NCBI GenBank assembly: GCA_002483465.1
Contig: DLHX01000007.1
Coordinates: 1 to 14,003, forward strand
From: Micavibrio sp. UBA7657
GTDB lineage: Bacteria > Pseudomonadota > Alphaproteobacteria > Micavibrionales > Micavibrionaceae
DNA length: 14,003 nt
Direction of reading: 5' to 3'
Shown here: positions 1 to 6,947 of the stretch, one piece after another
Layout of the letters: each line of letters opens with the position of its first letter
Position numbering within the stretch: the stretch's first letter is position 1
Translations under genes and position numbers: made by a program
Notes under the pieces: model-generated
Databases searched by the model: none
The model's input: only the letters and a program-made list of their open reading frames with translations
Told to the model about the DNA's origin: nothing

Positions 1-54
1 AACGCTTACCGCGAAATGTGGCGGATTTACTGTTCGCGCTGGCTCAAGGTTTAA
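1..54 (+). CDS. C-terminal tail of an unidentified gene (partial, low confidence)
   Basis: An open frame runs from the first base to a TAA at 52-54 and reads NAYREMWRIYCSRWLKV. The aromatic and basic composition resembles the end of a real protein, and a glycosyltransferase tail would fit the neighbouring sugar genes, but 17 residues cannot identify a family. It would be convergent with the TylF-type methyltransferase, overlapping its stop by 11 bases. The alternative is a chance open frame. The other strand offers no start that leads to a gene here. Confidence 0.3.
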   Translation, partial: NAYREMWRIYCSRWLKV

Positions 55-862
55 TGAGCAGGCCCTGCCCTGTGGGCAGCTCCAGGATTTTAAGGCCGTT
101 TTTTTCAATGATGGGGTCGAGCGCCATTTTCTGCGCCGAATAGCCCCACCAGCCGTAATCGTCAAAAATAATAACGCCGCCGGGCGACAAAACGGGCAGG
201 ACGCGCTGCAGGGCTCCAACCTCGGGATCCGGATGATTCATATCGATGTGCGCGAAGGCGATTTTTTCAGGAAAGTCCTGGGACAGAGACTCAGGCACCG
301 AACCCTTTATGATCCGCACAAAAGGGAAAGAAGCGAAACGCGCCTTCACGTCTTCATACATTTTCTTATTATCATGGCCGGGCAGATGCGTGTGCTTGTC
401 GCCTTCCTTCCACTCAAACAAATCATAGAGATAATATTTTTTTCCAATTTTTTTGAAATCGACTTTTTGCACCACATGGCTGGCCGTAAAACCGGTATGA
501 CAGCCCAGCTCGACAAAATCGCCTTCTCTTTGAGCCGCCATCTCGGCAAAGTAGAGGAGGACATAAAGCCGCCAAAGAATACTTTTTTCAACGCCGGTGT
601 TTTTTTCGTCCTGGATGATGCGGATGAAATAGTCATCCCTGAGAAAACTCAGATTGCGGTTCCAAGTGATGATGTTGTCTGCTGCAAACAAGGTCGCGCC
701 CTTGTCAAAAAGGCTTTCCCGCAGCAGTTCCATGGCCTTTTTGAATTTTTCAGTATCGACAATATTGAAGTTCGCACCCGAGAAATAGTGCGGCTCGAGC
801 GTCTTTTTCGGCTGCATGGCCTGAAATTTAGAGGCGTCTGAGAAAACCATCGGGCGTCGCAT
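44..862 (-). CDS. TylF/MycF-type SAM-dependent O-methyltransferase
   Basis: This is a class I methyltransferase of the macrocin-O-methyltransferase (TylF) type, a family known to methylate sugar hydroxyls with S-adenosylmethionine and usually a divalent metal. Seen: the SAM-binding loop VELGCHTGFTA at residues 117-127, an acidic metal/substrate motif HIDMNHPD at 205-212, and the core strand GGVIIFDDYG at 228-237. The length of 272 residues is normal for the family. It is the last gene of the minus-strand sugar operon and its longest form overlaps the end of the CmcI-type gene by 35 bases. The start is uncertain: ATG at 862, 850 and 817 are all possible and none has a strong Shine-Dalgarno sequence. 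Inferred role: O-methylation of the deoxyhexose made by the upstream genes, or of the glycan carrying it. The exact substrate cannot be read from sequence. Confidence 0.85.
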   Translation of the reverse strand: MRRPMVFSDASKFQAMQPKKTLEPHYFSGANFNIVDTEKFKKAMELLRESLFDKGATLFAADNIITWNRNLSFLRDDYFIRIIQDEKNTGVEKSILWRLYVLLYFAEMAAQREGDFVELGCHTGFTASHVVQKVDFKKIGKKYYLYDLFEWKEGDKHTHLPGHDNKKMYEDVKARFASFPFVRIIKGSVPESLSQDFPEKIAFAHIDMNHPDPEVGALQRVLPVLSPGGVIIFDDYGWWGYSAQKMALDPIIEKNGLKILELPTGQGLLIKP

Positions 863-1649
863 TCAGCAAGAGTTTCGATTCAAATTCCCTGTCTATTTCA
901 AACTGCACGTCTGCCTTCTCTTTTTCAAGCTTTTTGAGATAGGCATGAACAGCCGTTTTCGGATTGTTGCCATGGCTCCAGGGCCGGTCCGGAAACACGT
1001 CGTCCGATAAATCCTCGACGATTGTGTCGAAGACGATGCAATAGCATCCTTTCGTCACCAGCGGCGCGTAAAGCTCGAGTTCAGCGAGAACATGATCATG
1101 CACATGATTGGAATCAAGGCAGACCATGACGCGCGGATAATTTCTCGCAATATTCGCTACCTTGCCGATCGTCTCCGGCGCGACGGACGAGCCCTGAATC
1201 ATCTCAATCCGCGTCGCAAGCGGATGAGCCTCGATGGCCGCGCGGTTATGCGGACGGATATCGATATCGATGCCAAGAACCTTGCGATTCGGTTTTTTGG
1301 GATCGAGAACAGCGCCCCGCTCCGCCGCATCGCAGTAATCAAGAAGCGCCAGCATGGAGGCACTTAAAATCAACGAGCCGCCGTGGGCAACGCCGGTTTC
1401 AATAATAAGATCGGGCTTTGTGTTCCAGACGATTTCCTGAAAAGCGACCATATCCGCCGGAAGCTGGATAATCGGTCGCCCGAGCCATGCGAAGTTATAC
1501 ATGTATTTCTGGCGGAAGGCACGGTCGAGCCAGCGCCCGGAAACTCCGTTCCATGCCGCATCGTCTTTGTAAGATGCAACAGCTTCCGCCCGCTCCCGCT
1601 GGAACTCGGCGATCGGATCTGAAGGCTTTTCACTGACAAGTTTTTTCAT
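828..1649 (-). CDS. CmcI/rhamnosyl O-methyltransferase family protein
   Basis: The 273-residue protein belongs to the CmcI family ('cephalosporin hydroxylase' in many annotations), whose members include rhamnosyl O-methyltransferases as well as antibiotic-tailoring enzymes. Seen: the SAM loop ETGVAHGGS at residues 84-92, the acidic strand GIDIDIRPHN at 126-135, LDSNHVHDHV at 178-187, and the WSHGNNP motif at 224-230 near the active site. The start ATG at 1649 overlaps the stop of the preceding SDR gene as ATGA, and AAGGTG lies about 7 bases upstream. Inferred role: methylating a hydroxyl of the CDP-derived 6-deoxyhexose, before or after transfer to the glycan. The 'hydroxylase' label is a historical name and should not be taken as this protein's function. 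Confidence 0.88.
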   Translation of the reverse strand: MKKLVSEKPSDPIAEFQRERAEAVASYKDDAAWNGVSGRWLDRAFRQKYMYNFAWLGRPIIQLPADMVAFQEIVWNTKPDLIIETGVAHGGSLILSASMLALLDYCDAAERGAVLDPKKPNRKVLGIDIDIRPHNRAAIEAHPLATRIEMIQGSSVAPETIGKVANIARNYPRVMVCLDSNHVHDHVLAELELYAPLVTKGCYCIVFDTIVEDLSDDVFPDRPWSHGNNPKTAVHAYLKKLEKEKADVQFEIDREFESKLLLNATPDGFLRRL

Positions 1650-2458
1650 GCTTCACCTTCTTTTTCTCTTTCCAGCAATTCCGCAATATCGGCAGGAAAA
1701 ACCTGCGTATCAATTCCAAATTCCCGGGCGATGCGACTTATATCCGCGGGCGGAAAAGTCCGCATCGGCGCACCCGGATCGAAATCGATTTTATATCCCA
1801 TCCCGCTAAAGACATCCGCCAGCTGCCGATGCGTAACTCCATGACCACTGGCGACATTATAAAGCCTTTCCTTGCCTTTTACTGCAATCGAGGCCAGGAT
1901 TTTAACGACTTTATCAATAGAGATATAATCTTTAGAAGATTCCGGCGATTGCCCGATAATGCTTTTCCCTTCGCGCATCAGGTCACGCACCACGCTGCCC
2001 AGGAATGTATGCTCGCTTTGACCGACGCCGAAAACATTGGAAAGCCGCGCCACGCGCACGGTTTTCTCCGGGCGGGAAAGGCATATAGCTTCGCCAAGCA
2101 GCTTGCTTAGATCATAAAGAGAATCAGCGCCCGGCCTGACCGGCAAGGTGGAATCCTCAGCCGCCGGAACATCCGGAGAGAGTCCGCCATAGACCCGCGT
2201 GCTGGAAAGATAAAGCCAGGAGTCGAATTCAGCACCATCCATCAGCCGACGAAGGACATTGACATGCGCCTCGATCGCCGCGTCCGGCTGCTGGCGGAAA
2301 TTGCCGGTCAGGCCGATGGCATAAATGACATGGCCCGGATTTCCGCGTAGACTCAGGATATCGCGCGGCGGCGTATCGACCTCCATCCCTTCAGCCCGGA
2401 GATGGCGCACCATGGCACTGCCGATAAATCCCGTGCTTCCCAGAACAGTGAATTTCAT
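1646..2458 (-). CDS. NAD(P)-dependent epimerase/dehydratase or ketoreductase (extended SDR)
   Basis: A 270-residue extended short-chain dehydrogenase/reductase. Seen: the Rossmann nucleotide loop GSTGFIG at residues 7-13, the catalytic serine/threonine region LYLSSTRVYG at 82-91, and the YxxxK pair Tyr115/Lys119 in YDLSK. The ATG at 2458 is chosen because the Rossmann fold begins directly after it and because it overlaps the acyltransferase stop as ATGA. The frame stays open to 2602, but that extension is Arg-rich and lies on the acyltransferase gene. After RfbF, RfbG and an RfbC-type epimerase, a 4-ketoreductase making CDP-6-deoxyhexose is the natural inferred role, analogous to RmlD in the dTDP-rhamnose pathway. 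A C4 epimerase or another reductase is possible. It also overlaps the next gene (CmcI-type) by ATGA. Confidence 0.88.
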   Translation of the reverse strand: MKFTVLGSTGFIGSAMVRHLRAEGMEVDTPPRDILSLRGNPGHVIYAIGLTGNFRQQPDAAIEAHVNVLRRLMDGAEFDSWLYLSSTRVYGGLSPDVPAAEDSTLPVRPGADSLYDLSKLLGEAICLSRPEKTVRVARLSNVFGVGQSEHTFLGSVVRDLMREGKSIIGQSPESSKDYISIDKVVKILASIAVKGKERLYNVASGHGVTHRQLADVFSGMGYKIDFDPGAPMRTFPPADISRIAREFGIDTQVFPADIAELLEREKEGEA

Positions 2459-2946
2459 TTCCGCTGCCCGATCTGACGCAAAGGATTGCCGATCTGGATG
2501 GTATAGGCTGGCACTTCGCCCCGCACCAGGGACATGGCGCCGATCACGCAGCCCTTGCGCAGGATCGCGCCGTCGAGCAGCACGCATCCCGCGCCAATCC
2601 ACACGTCGTCTTCAATAATAATCCCGCCCTTGCTCGGCAGAAAACGCTGCTCGCGGATGAGCTTGTCTTTTTCGTGGTAAGCGTGATTGGTGGGCGCGAA
2701 GGTGCAGTTGGCGGCAATCGCGACATCGTCTCCGATCGTGATGCCGTTGCCTGTGTAAAGCACGCAGCAGGAGTTGATGGTGGTGCGTGCGCCGATGATG
2801 ACGTCCCCCGAACCACCCGCCGGCTTGAATTTCACGAAACTGTCGATAACCGTGTCGTCGCCGATGACGATGCGGCTATCGCGCACGCTATCCTCGATGT
2901 CGGCGAGTTTGGATATTTTCGCCCTGGGGGAGATTTCGAGAGTCAT
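2455..2946 (-). CDS. Hexapeptide-repeat (left-handed beta-helix) acyltransferase
   Basis: The 163-residue protein shows the repeated [LIV]-G-x4 pattern of left-handed beta-helix acyltransferases (WbbJ/LacA/NodL type), for example VIIGARTTI, ITIGDDVAIAANC and IEDDVWIGAGCVLLDGA. His88 in TNHAY matches the catalytic histidine of the acetyltransferase members, and the C-terminal QIGNPLRQIG resembles the usual 'GNPAR' closing motif. Members usually transfer acetyl from acetyl-CoA to a sugar hydroxyl or amine. No aminotransferase is present in the operon, so O-acetylation is the better guess, but this is inference. The start ATG at 2946 overlaps the epimerase stop (ATGA) and has AAAGGA 6 bases upstream. 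It also overlaps the SDR start at its own end. Confidence 0.88.
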   Translation of the reverse strand: MTLEISPRAKISKLADIEDSVRDSRIVIGDDTVIDSFVKFKPAGGSGDVIIGARTTINSCCVLYTGNGITIGDDVAIAANCTFAPTNHAYHEKDKLIREQRFLPSKGGIIIEDDVWIGAGCVLLDGAILRKGCVIGAMSLVRGEVPAYTIQIGNPLRQIGQRK

Positions 2947-3500
2947 ATTTTCAGTCCTTTAAATTCTTCTGTTAGAAACGGCGCGTTCGCGTCGCGGTCC
3001 GAAAGATCCGTCACCGGAACCGGCCACTTGATCGCCGCCAGCGGATCGGCGTGATTGACAGCGCCTTCAAACTCAGGCGTATAAAACTCGGTATTTAAAT
3101 AGAGCAATTCGCTCTCCGGCTCCAGAGACTGGTAGCCGTGCGCAAAGCCTTCCGGCACCGCCAGCATCAAATTGTTTTCAGGCGTGAGTTCCGCTCCAAA
3201 CCACTGCAGAAAAGTGGGCGAGCCTGCGCGGATATCCAGCGCCACATCCCACACGCGGCCGCGAATGCAGCGCACGATTTTCATCTCGGCGGAGGGTGGG
3301 CGCTGGAAATGAAGGCCCCGGATCGTCCCTGCTTTAAGACTTCTCGAATTGTTGATCTGTGCAAGACCGCGCCCCGCGAGTATCGGCTCCAGTTCCTTCA
3401 TGCAGAACCAGCGCGAGAAGCTGCCCCGGTGATCAGCAACGAAAGATGTTTCAATCAGCTTCAGGCCGGAAATTTCTGTACCACTGGTTTTCATGCCCAT
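2943..3500 (-). CDS. rfbC: RfbC/RmlC-family nucleotide-sugar epimerase (4-keto-6-deoxyhexose 3,5- or 3-epimerase)
   Basis: A 185-residue cupin of the dTDP-4-dehydrorhamnose 3,5-epimerase family, normal in length. Seen: DHRGSFSR at residues 23-30, RGLHFQ at 61-66 with the catalytic His64, the core VWDVALDIR at 83-91, VPEGFAHGYQSL at 115-126, and the tyrosine-containing YLNTEFYTPEFEGAV at 134-148. The family inverts C3 and/or C5 of 4-keto-6-deoxy nucleotide sugars. Because the genes immediately upstream make a CDP-linked 4-keto sugar and no dTDP-sugar genes are present, the substrate is probably CDP-4-keto-6-deoxyglucose (inference), so the symbol gives the family only. The start at 3500 has AGG 6 bases upstream; a second ATG at 3494 would give an exact ATGA overlap with rfbG. 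Confidence 0.9.
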   Translation of the reverse strand: MGMKTSGTEISGLKLIETSFVADHRGSFSRWFCMKELEPILAGRGLAQINNSRSLKAGTIRGLHFQRPPSAEMKIVRCIRGRVWDVALDIRAGSPTFLQWFGAELTPENNLMLAVPEGFAHGYQSLEPESELLYLNTEFYTPEFEGAVNHADPLAAIKWPVPVTDLSDRDANAPFLTEEFKGLKI

Positions 3501-4549
3501 GCAGCGCCTGCCTTTTCTGCAGAATGGATGTAGGCCTTTAACTGCTCAGAACTCAAAACCGCGCCGTTTTCCTGGAAAGCCCGGTACCATTCCGCCGTCA
3601 TTTTCAGCTGTTGGTCCAGAGTGAGGACGGGTTTCCATTTCAGCCTTTGGCGCGCCTTGGTACTGTTGAGCTTGAGCGTTGCCGTCTCATGCAGAGTCTT
3701 GTTCGGCACGGCCTTCCACGACAAGGGCCAGTCTTTGCCTAAGCGGCCGAGCAATTCGGAAACACTGAGCCCCTCGCTCTCATCGGGGCCGAAATTCCAC
3801 GGACCTTCGAACTCATTTTTACTTTCCAGTAGTTTCTGTCCAAGCTGAAGATAACCTGCGAGCGGCTCCAGCACGTGCTGCCAGGGACGTACTGCGTCCG
3901 GGGAGCGGACAATCAACTCCTCGCCCCGCCCCTGCGCGCGCGCGAGATCGGGAATGATCCGGTCTTCGGCCCAGTCGCCGCCGCCGATGACATTTCCGGC
4001 CCGCGCCGTCGCGATCAAAGGAGAGCCCTTAAAAAACGCGTCGCGATAACTCGCCGCCACGAATTCCGCCGAAGCCTTGGACGCGCTGTAAGGGTCGCGC
4101 CCGCCGAGATGGTCTTCCTCAGTATAACCCCGGGGTAATTCCTTGTTTTCGTAGCATTTATCGGTCGTCACAAAAACAACGGCCTTCAAATCCAGCATCT
4201 TTCTGCAGGCCTCCAGCAGGTTTACGCTTCCCATCACATTCGTTTCCCAGGATTCGACCGGCACATGGTAGGAACGGCGCACCAACGACTGCGCGGCGAG
4301 ATGAAAAACGATGTCCGGTCGTGCTTCTCTGAGAATTGCGGCGACCGCCTTCCCGTCGCGAATGTCTGCACGGTGTTCATGAACATCAAGTTTCAGCAAG
4401 TCCCAGTGACTGGGCGATGTGTCCGGCGCCAACGCAAGGCCGGTAACGTCCGCGCCGAGCTGTCGCAGCCATAAGGCCAGCCAGCTGCCTTTGAACCCGG
4501 TGTGGCCGGTGACAAGAACGCGGCGGCCCCGGTAAAAATTTCCAAACAA
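3491..4549 (-). CDS. rfbG: CDP-glucose 4,6-dehydratase
   Basis: An extended SDR that converts CDP-glucose to CDP-4-keto-6-deoxyglucose using tightly bound NAD. Seen with the TTG start: TGHTGFKGSWL at residues 14-24, the family-specific form of the Rossmann loop; TTDKCYEN at 128-135; and YSASK at 154-158 with the catalytic Tyr/Lys. The length of 352 residues is typical. The TTG at 4549 is preferred because it gives MFGNFYRGRRVLVTG, the spacing usual for this family, lies 2 bases after the rfbF stop, and has GGGGG 5 bases upstream. The frame is open further to a GTG at 4591 inside rfbF, which would add 14 residues. The gene follows rfbF, which makes its substrate. Confidence 0.94.
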   Translation of the reverse strand: MFGNFYRGRRVLVTGHTGFKGSWLALWLRQLGADVTGLALAPDTSPSHWDLLKLDVHEHRADIRDGKAVAAILREARPDIVFHLAAQSLVRRSYHVPVESWETNVMGSVNLLEACRKMLDLKAVVFVTTDKCYENKELPRGYTEEDHLGGRDPYSASKASAEFVAASYRDAFFKGSPLIATARAGNVIGGGDWAEDRIIPDLARAQGRGEELIVRSPDAVRPWQHVLEPLAGYLQLGQKLLESKNEFEGPWNFGPDESEGLSVSELLGRLGKDWPLSWKAVPNKTLHETATLKLNSTKARQRLKWKPVLTLDQQLKMTAEWYRAFQENGAVLSSEQLKAYIHSAEKAGAAWA

Positions 4550-4551
4550 GC

Positions 4552-5328
4552 CTACCCCCAGACCTTCCACGGCGCCTTGCCGCTGCGCCACAAATCCTCA
4601 AGCAGATTCTTCTCGCGCAACGTGTCCATCGCCTGCCAGAATCCATCGTGGTGGTAAGCCTGCAACTCCCCGTCCGCAGCCAGCGAACGCAAGGGTTCCT
4701 GTTCAAGATGCGTCGCGTCGCCATCGATATATTTGTCGATGAAGGAGGAATTGAACACGAAAAAGCCGCCATTGATCCATGATCCATCGCCCAGTGGCTT
4801 CTCCTGAAAATTTTGCACAGCCGTATTATCAATCTGCAGCGCGCCATAGCGTCCCGGCGGCTGGATCGCGGTGACCGTGGCCAGCTTGCCGTGCTTCTGA
4901 TGGAACGCGATCGTGGCCCCGATATCCACGTTGCTGACGCCGTCGCCATAGGTCAGGCAAAAATCTTCCTTGCCATCAAGACAGTGACGAATACGCCTGA
5001 CGCGCCCGCCGGTCATCGTCTCTTCTCCGGTATCGACAAGTGTCACCCGCCAGGGTTCGGCATGCTGCTGGTGGACTTCCATTTTATTATTCGCAATGTC
5101 AAAGGTCACATTCGACATATGAAGGAAATAATTCGCGAAATATTCCTTGATGACATAGCCCTTGTAGCCAAGGCAGATGATGAAATCATGGATCCCGTGA
5201 TGCGAATAGATTTTCATGATATGCCAGAGGATCGGCTTCTCGCTGATCGTGATCATGGGCTTGGGTTTTAAATGCGATTCCTCACTGATCCGCGTCCCCA
5301 GTCCACCGGCTAAAATCACTGCTTTCAA
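4552..5328 (-). CDS. rfbF: Glucose-1-phosphate cytidylyltransferase
   Basis: This enzyme makes CDP-glucose from CTP and glucose 1-phosphate, the first committed step to CDP-deoxysugars. Seen in 258 residues, normal for the family: the nucleotide-binding LAGGLGTRISEES at residues 6-18, KPKPMI at 21-26, the metal-binding YGDGVSNVD at 127-135, WINGGFFVF at 184-192, and GFWQAMDTLREK at 229-240. The start is a TTG at 5328. No ATG or GTG sits in frame close by, the conserved N-terminus begins there, and AGAGAGG lies 7 bases upstream (5336-5342). Only 23 bases separate it from the stop of the chaperone-like gene, so it may be read from a promoter further upstream. It is the first of seven closely packed sugar genes. 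Confidence 0.95.
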   Translation of the reverse strand: MKAVILAGGLGTRISEESHLKPKPMITISEKPILWHIMKIYSHHGIHDFIICLGYKGYVIKEYFANYFLHMSNVTFDIANNKMEVHQQHAEPWRVTLVDTGEETMTGGRVRRIRHCLDGKEDFCLTYGDGVSNVDIGATIAFHQKHGKLATVTAIQPPGRYGALQIDNTAVQNFQEKPLGDGSWINGGFFVFNSSFIDKYIDGDATHLEQEPLRSLAADGELQAYHHDGFWQAMDTLREKNLLEDLWRSGKAPWKVWG

Positions 5329-5351
5329 GACAATGCCTCTCTCAAGGTTGA

Positions 5352-6164
5352 TTATTGACCCACAGGTATGGTTTTTTGCGCATAAATTTTGTCCTTGTCT
5401 TTGTAGTCCACGAGAACGACCTCCAGCGATCCCCCGGAAAGCTGTTGTGCTTTCAGGCCGACATTGAACGTGCGATGACGCGCCTCAGGAAAAATATTGG
5501 CGTTTCTGATATCACCGACCTTGTCGCCCTTATAATAAATCATGAGATGTCCGAGCACCCCATAAGGACTCTCCGAGAGGGTAACCGGCACGGAAACCTC
5601 TATCTTCTTGGTTTCCGGATTGATACGGGGCGTCACATCCCCGATCTCCGCGGTGACATCCGGCTCCCCCACGCGGTAGACGACCGGAACGGTGAAACCC
5701 ACATTGACATTGACACTTACACGCATTCCCTTTTGATTGGGATCATCCGGCCCGGCAAGGTCTGCCTCGCGTAACTCCAGATGGGCCCGATAGTCCCCCG
5801 GCGGAGGCGGCTCTCCCTTAATACGCAGGCCAAGCCGGATTTTTTGCATGGACCTGGGGCCCAGCTGCGCTCGCTTGGGCGTAAAGACGATGTTTTTCGT
5901 CAGATCGAATTCGGTGGTCGAGGTCTTGGACGCCAGATATTTTCCTGTTCCTTCCTGCATTTTATAAAATTTCCAATTCACCTCGTAATTTTTGATGACA
6001 TCCTCGTCGTTGACCATGGCGACATCCGCGTAACGGTTTCTGCCTTCAATGACAATGAGAAATGGAGTGATGACCAGGGCACTTGCCGACCATGCCGTAA
6101 AAATTATCGCGGCGCAACCCAAAGTCAGAAAGGCATAACCAACGTTGAAACCATATACTCGCAT
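5352..6164 (-). CDS. Periplasmic fimbrial-chaperone-like protein (PapD/FimC-like fold)
   Basis: A 270-residue exported protein. A hydrophobic segment at residues 10-29, ending in AWSASA, looks like a Sec signal peptide. The first third resembles the N-terminal immunoglobulin-like domain of pilus chaperones: an alternating beta pattern, a strand IVFTPKRAQLGPRSMQKIRLGLRI-like region at about 92-114, and PGDYRAHLELRE at 122-133, the position of the conserved 'lPaDrE' stretch. The remainder is beta-rich and would form a second domain. Such chaperones fold and cap pilin subunits in the periplasm. It follows a DUF4402 gene by 54 bases, a pairing that supports a subunit/chaperone relationship. No usher gene is in the window. 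The start ATG has AGGAG 8 bases upstream. The fold call is from pattern only and moderately sure. Confidence 0.7.
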   Translation of the reverse strand: MRVYGFNVGYAFLTLGCAAIIFTAWSASALVITPFLIVIEGRNRYADVAMVNDEDVIKNYEVNWKFYKMQEGTGKYLASKTSTTEFDLTKNIVFTPKRAQLGPRSMQKIRLGLRIKGEPPPPGDYRAHLELREADLAGPDDPNQKGMRVSVNVNVGFTVPVVYRVGEPDVTAEIGDVTPRINPETKKIEVSVPVTLSESPYGVLGHLMIYYKGDKVGDIRNANIFPEARHRTFNVGLKAQQLSGGSLEVVLVDYKDKDKIYAQKTIPVGQ

Positions 6165-6189
6165 TCCATTTTCTCCTGCTGAACTTATT

Positions 6190-6225
6190 GAATTAAACTA
6201 TCAATTTGAATTACACTATCAATAA
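6190..6225. repeat. Imperfect 18-bp tandem repeat between the DUF4402 and chaperone genes
   Basis: Two adjacent 18-base units, starting gaattaaactatcaat at 6190 and gaattacactatcaat at 6208, agree at 15 of 18 positions. The second unit covers the last codons and stop of the DUF4402 gene; the first lies in the AT-rich gap before the chaperone ribosome-binding site. It may be a small slippage duplication that lengthened the spacer, or a regulatory repeat. Nothing further can be said from sequence. Confidence 0.6.
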
Positions 6226-6713
6226 TTGATAGTCAGCCGCAATTGGCCTGAATGGGTGCCGTCGGCATAGTTCGCCGCCGTTCCCGAGGTGTTGGCCTGA
6301 GCGCCCAGGTAAATTATAAGATTGCCGAGGCCGTTTGTGGTAGTCCCGCCGGGATAATTAACCTCAAAATTATTCATGGAAAAATTTTCCGCCCCCGGCC
6401 CGTCCAGGGCATCGAGCTGATTGACATCTATACTGCTTATCAATGTTGCAGGAGGAAGGCCGGTAATAAGATACTCTCCGCGCGTGGGCGCATTGCCCAC
6501 AAGAATAAGGGCGGGGGAATTCGTGTAGCTTCCGTCGGCGTCTATACGGACATTATAGGAAGCAGTATTGCTGGTAACCGCCCATTCCCCGAAATTGAGC
6601 TCCTGGTTCTCGTTCACCGCCGCGGCAAGCACAACAGACGGACCGCTGAAAAAAATCAGGGCAAAAAAAACCGGCGCGGCCTGCTTTAACAGATTTGTGC
6701 ACATAATTCCCAT
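6219..6713 (-). CDS. DUF4402-family secreted protein (pilin-like surface subunit)
   Basis: A 164-residue exported protein with the layout of DUF4402 proteins. Seen: a signal peptide at residues 1-30 ending VVLA; 'LNFGEWAV' at 39-46, the usual start of the mature beta domain; a mid 'GEYLITGLPPAT' at 79-90; and a terminal GQLRLTINY, matching the 'G.y.G.f.vtvnY' closure of the family. The family has no established biochemical role but is often found beside fimbrial chaperones, as here, suggesting a donor-strand-assembled surface subunit. It is the first gene of the minus-strand run. ATG codons lie at 6713 and 6704. The second has AGGA 10 bases upstream and suits the short leader predicted from the promoter at 6731-6759; both leave the signal peptide intact. 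Confidence 0.8.
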   Translation of the reverse strand: MGIMCTNLLKQAAPVFFALIFFSGPSVVLAAAVNENQELNFGEWAVTSNTASYNVRIDADGSYTNSPALILVGNAPTRGEYLITGLPPATLISSIDVNQLDALDGPGAENFSMNNFEVNYPGGTTTNGLGNLIIYLGAQANTSGTAANYADGTHSGQLRLTINY

Positions 6714-6730
6714 GTCCTGATCCGGAAGGA

Positions 6731-6759
6731 ACTATACAACCTGCCTGCGGGGACAGCAA
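6731..6759 (-). promoter_or_regulatory. Candidate sigma70-type promoter for the DUF4402/chaperone/sugar run
   Basis: On the minus strand, TTGCTG (6754-6759) and TATAGT (6731-6736) are separated by exactly 17 bases. The -10 matches the consensus at 5 of 6 positions, the -35 at 3 of 6. Transcription would start near 6724, leaving a leader of about 10 to 20 bases before the two candidate start codons. It lies in the only sizeable gap upstream of the nine-gene run. Assignment is by motif only. Confidence 0.4.
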
Positions 6760-6947
6760 TCCTTCCTCATTTAATAAGCCCTTGTAAGATTAGCCGATTG
6801 ACGGATCGCGACGCCACAAGTACCCTTATAATTGAGGCGAATCAGGGTAGTGCGTGGCACTTTTCGTTCTCCTCGGGGCTAATTCCTAGATCAGGGTTCT
6901 ACCTGATGTCCATATCACGGACGATTCTGCCGGGTTCCTCCGGTGGA

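Noticed and set aside
2459..2602. Upstream extension of the SDR gene
   Set aside because: The extension is Arg-rich, overlaps the acyltransferase gene and precedes the conserved Rossmann start. The ATGA overlap at 2458 is the better start.
6798..6832. TTGACG and a perfect TATAAT before the lipoprotein gene, as a promoter
   Set aside because: The spacer is 23 bases, far from the usual 16-18, and no other -35 fits. The TATAAT may still be a -10 element but cannot be called a promoter.
6798..6947. N-terminal extension of the AMIN-like lipoprotein to a TTG at 6798
   Set aside because: It would bury the lipoprotein signal peptide 50 residues inside the protein. The start at 6948 gives a normal signal peptide and lipobox.
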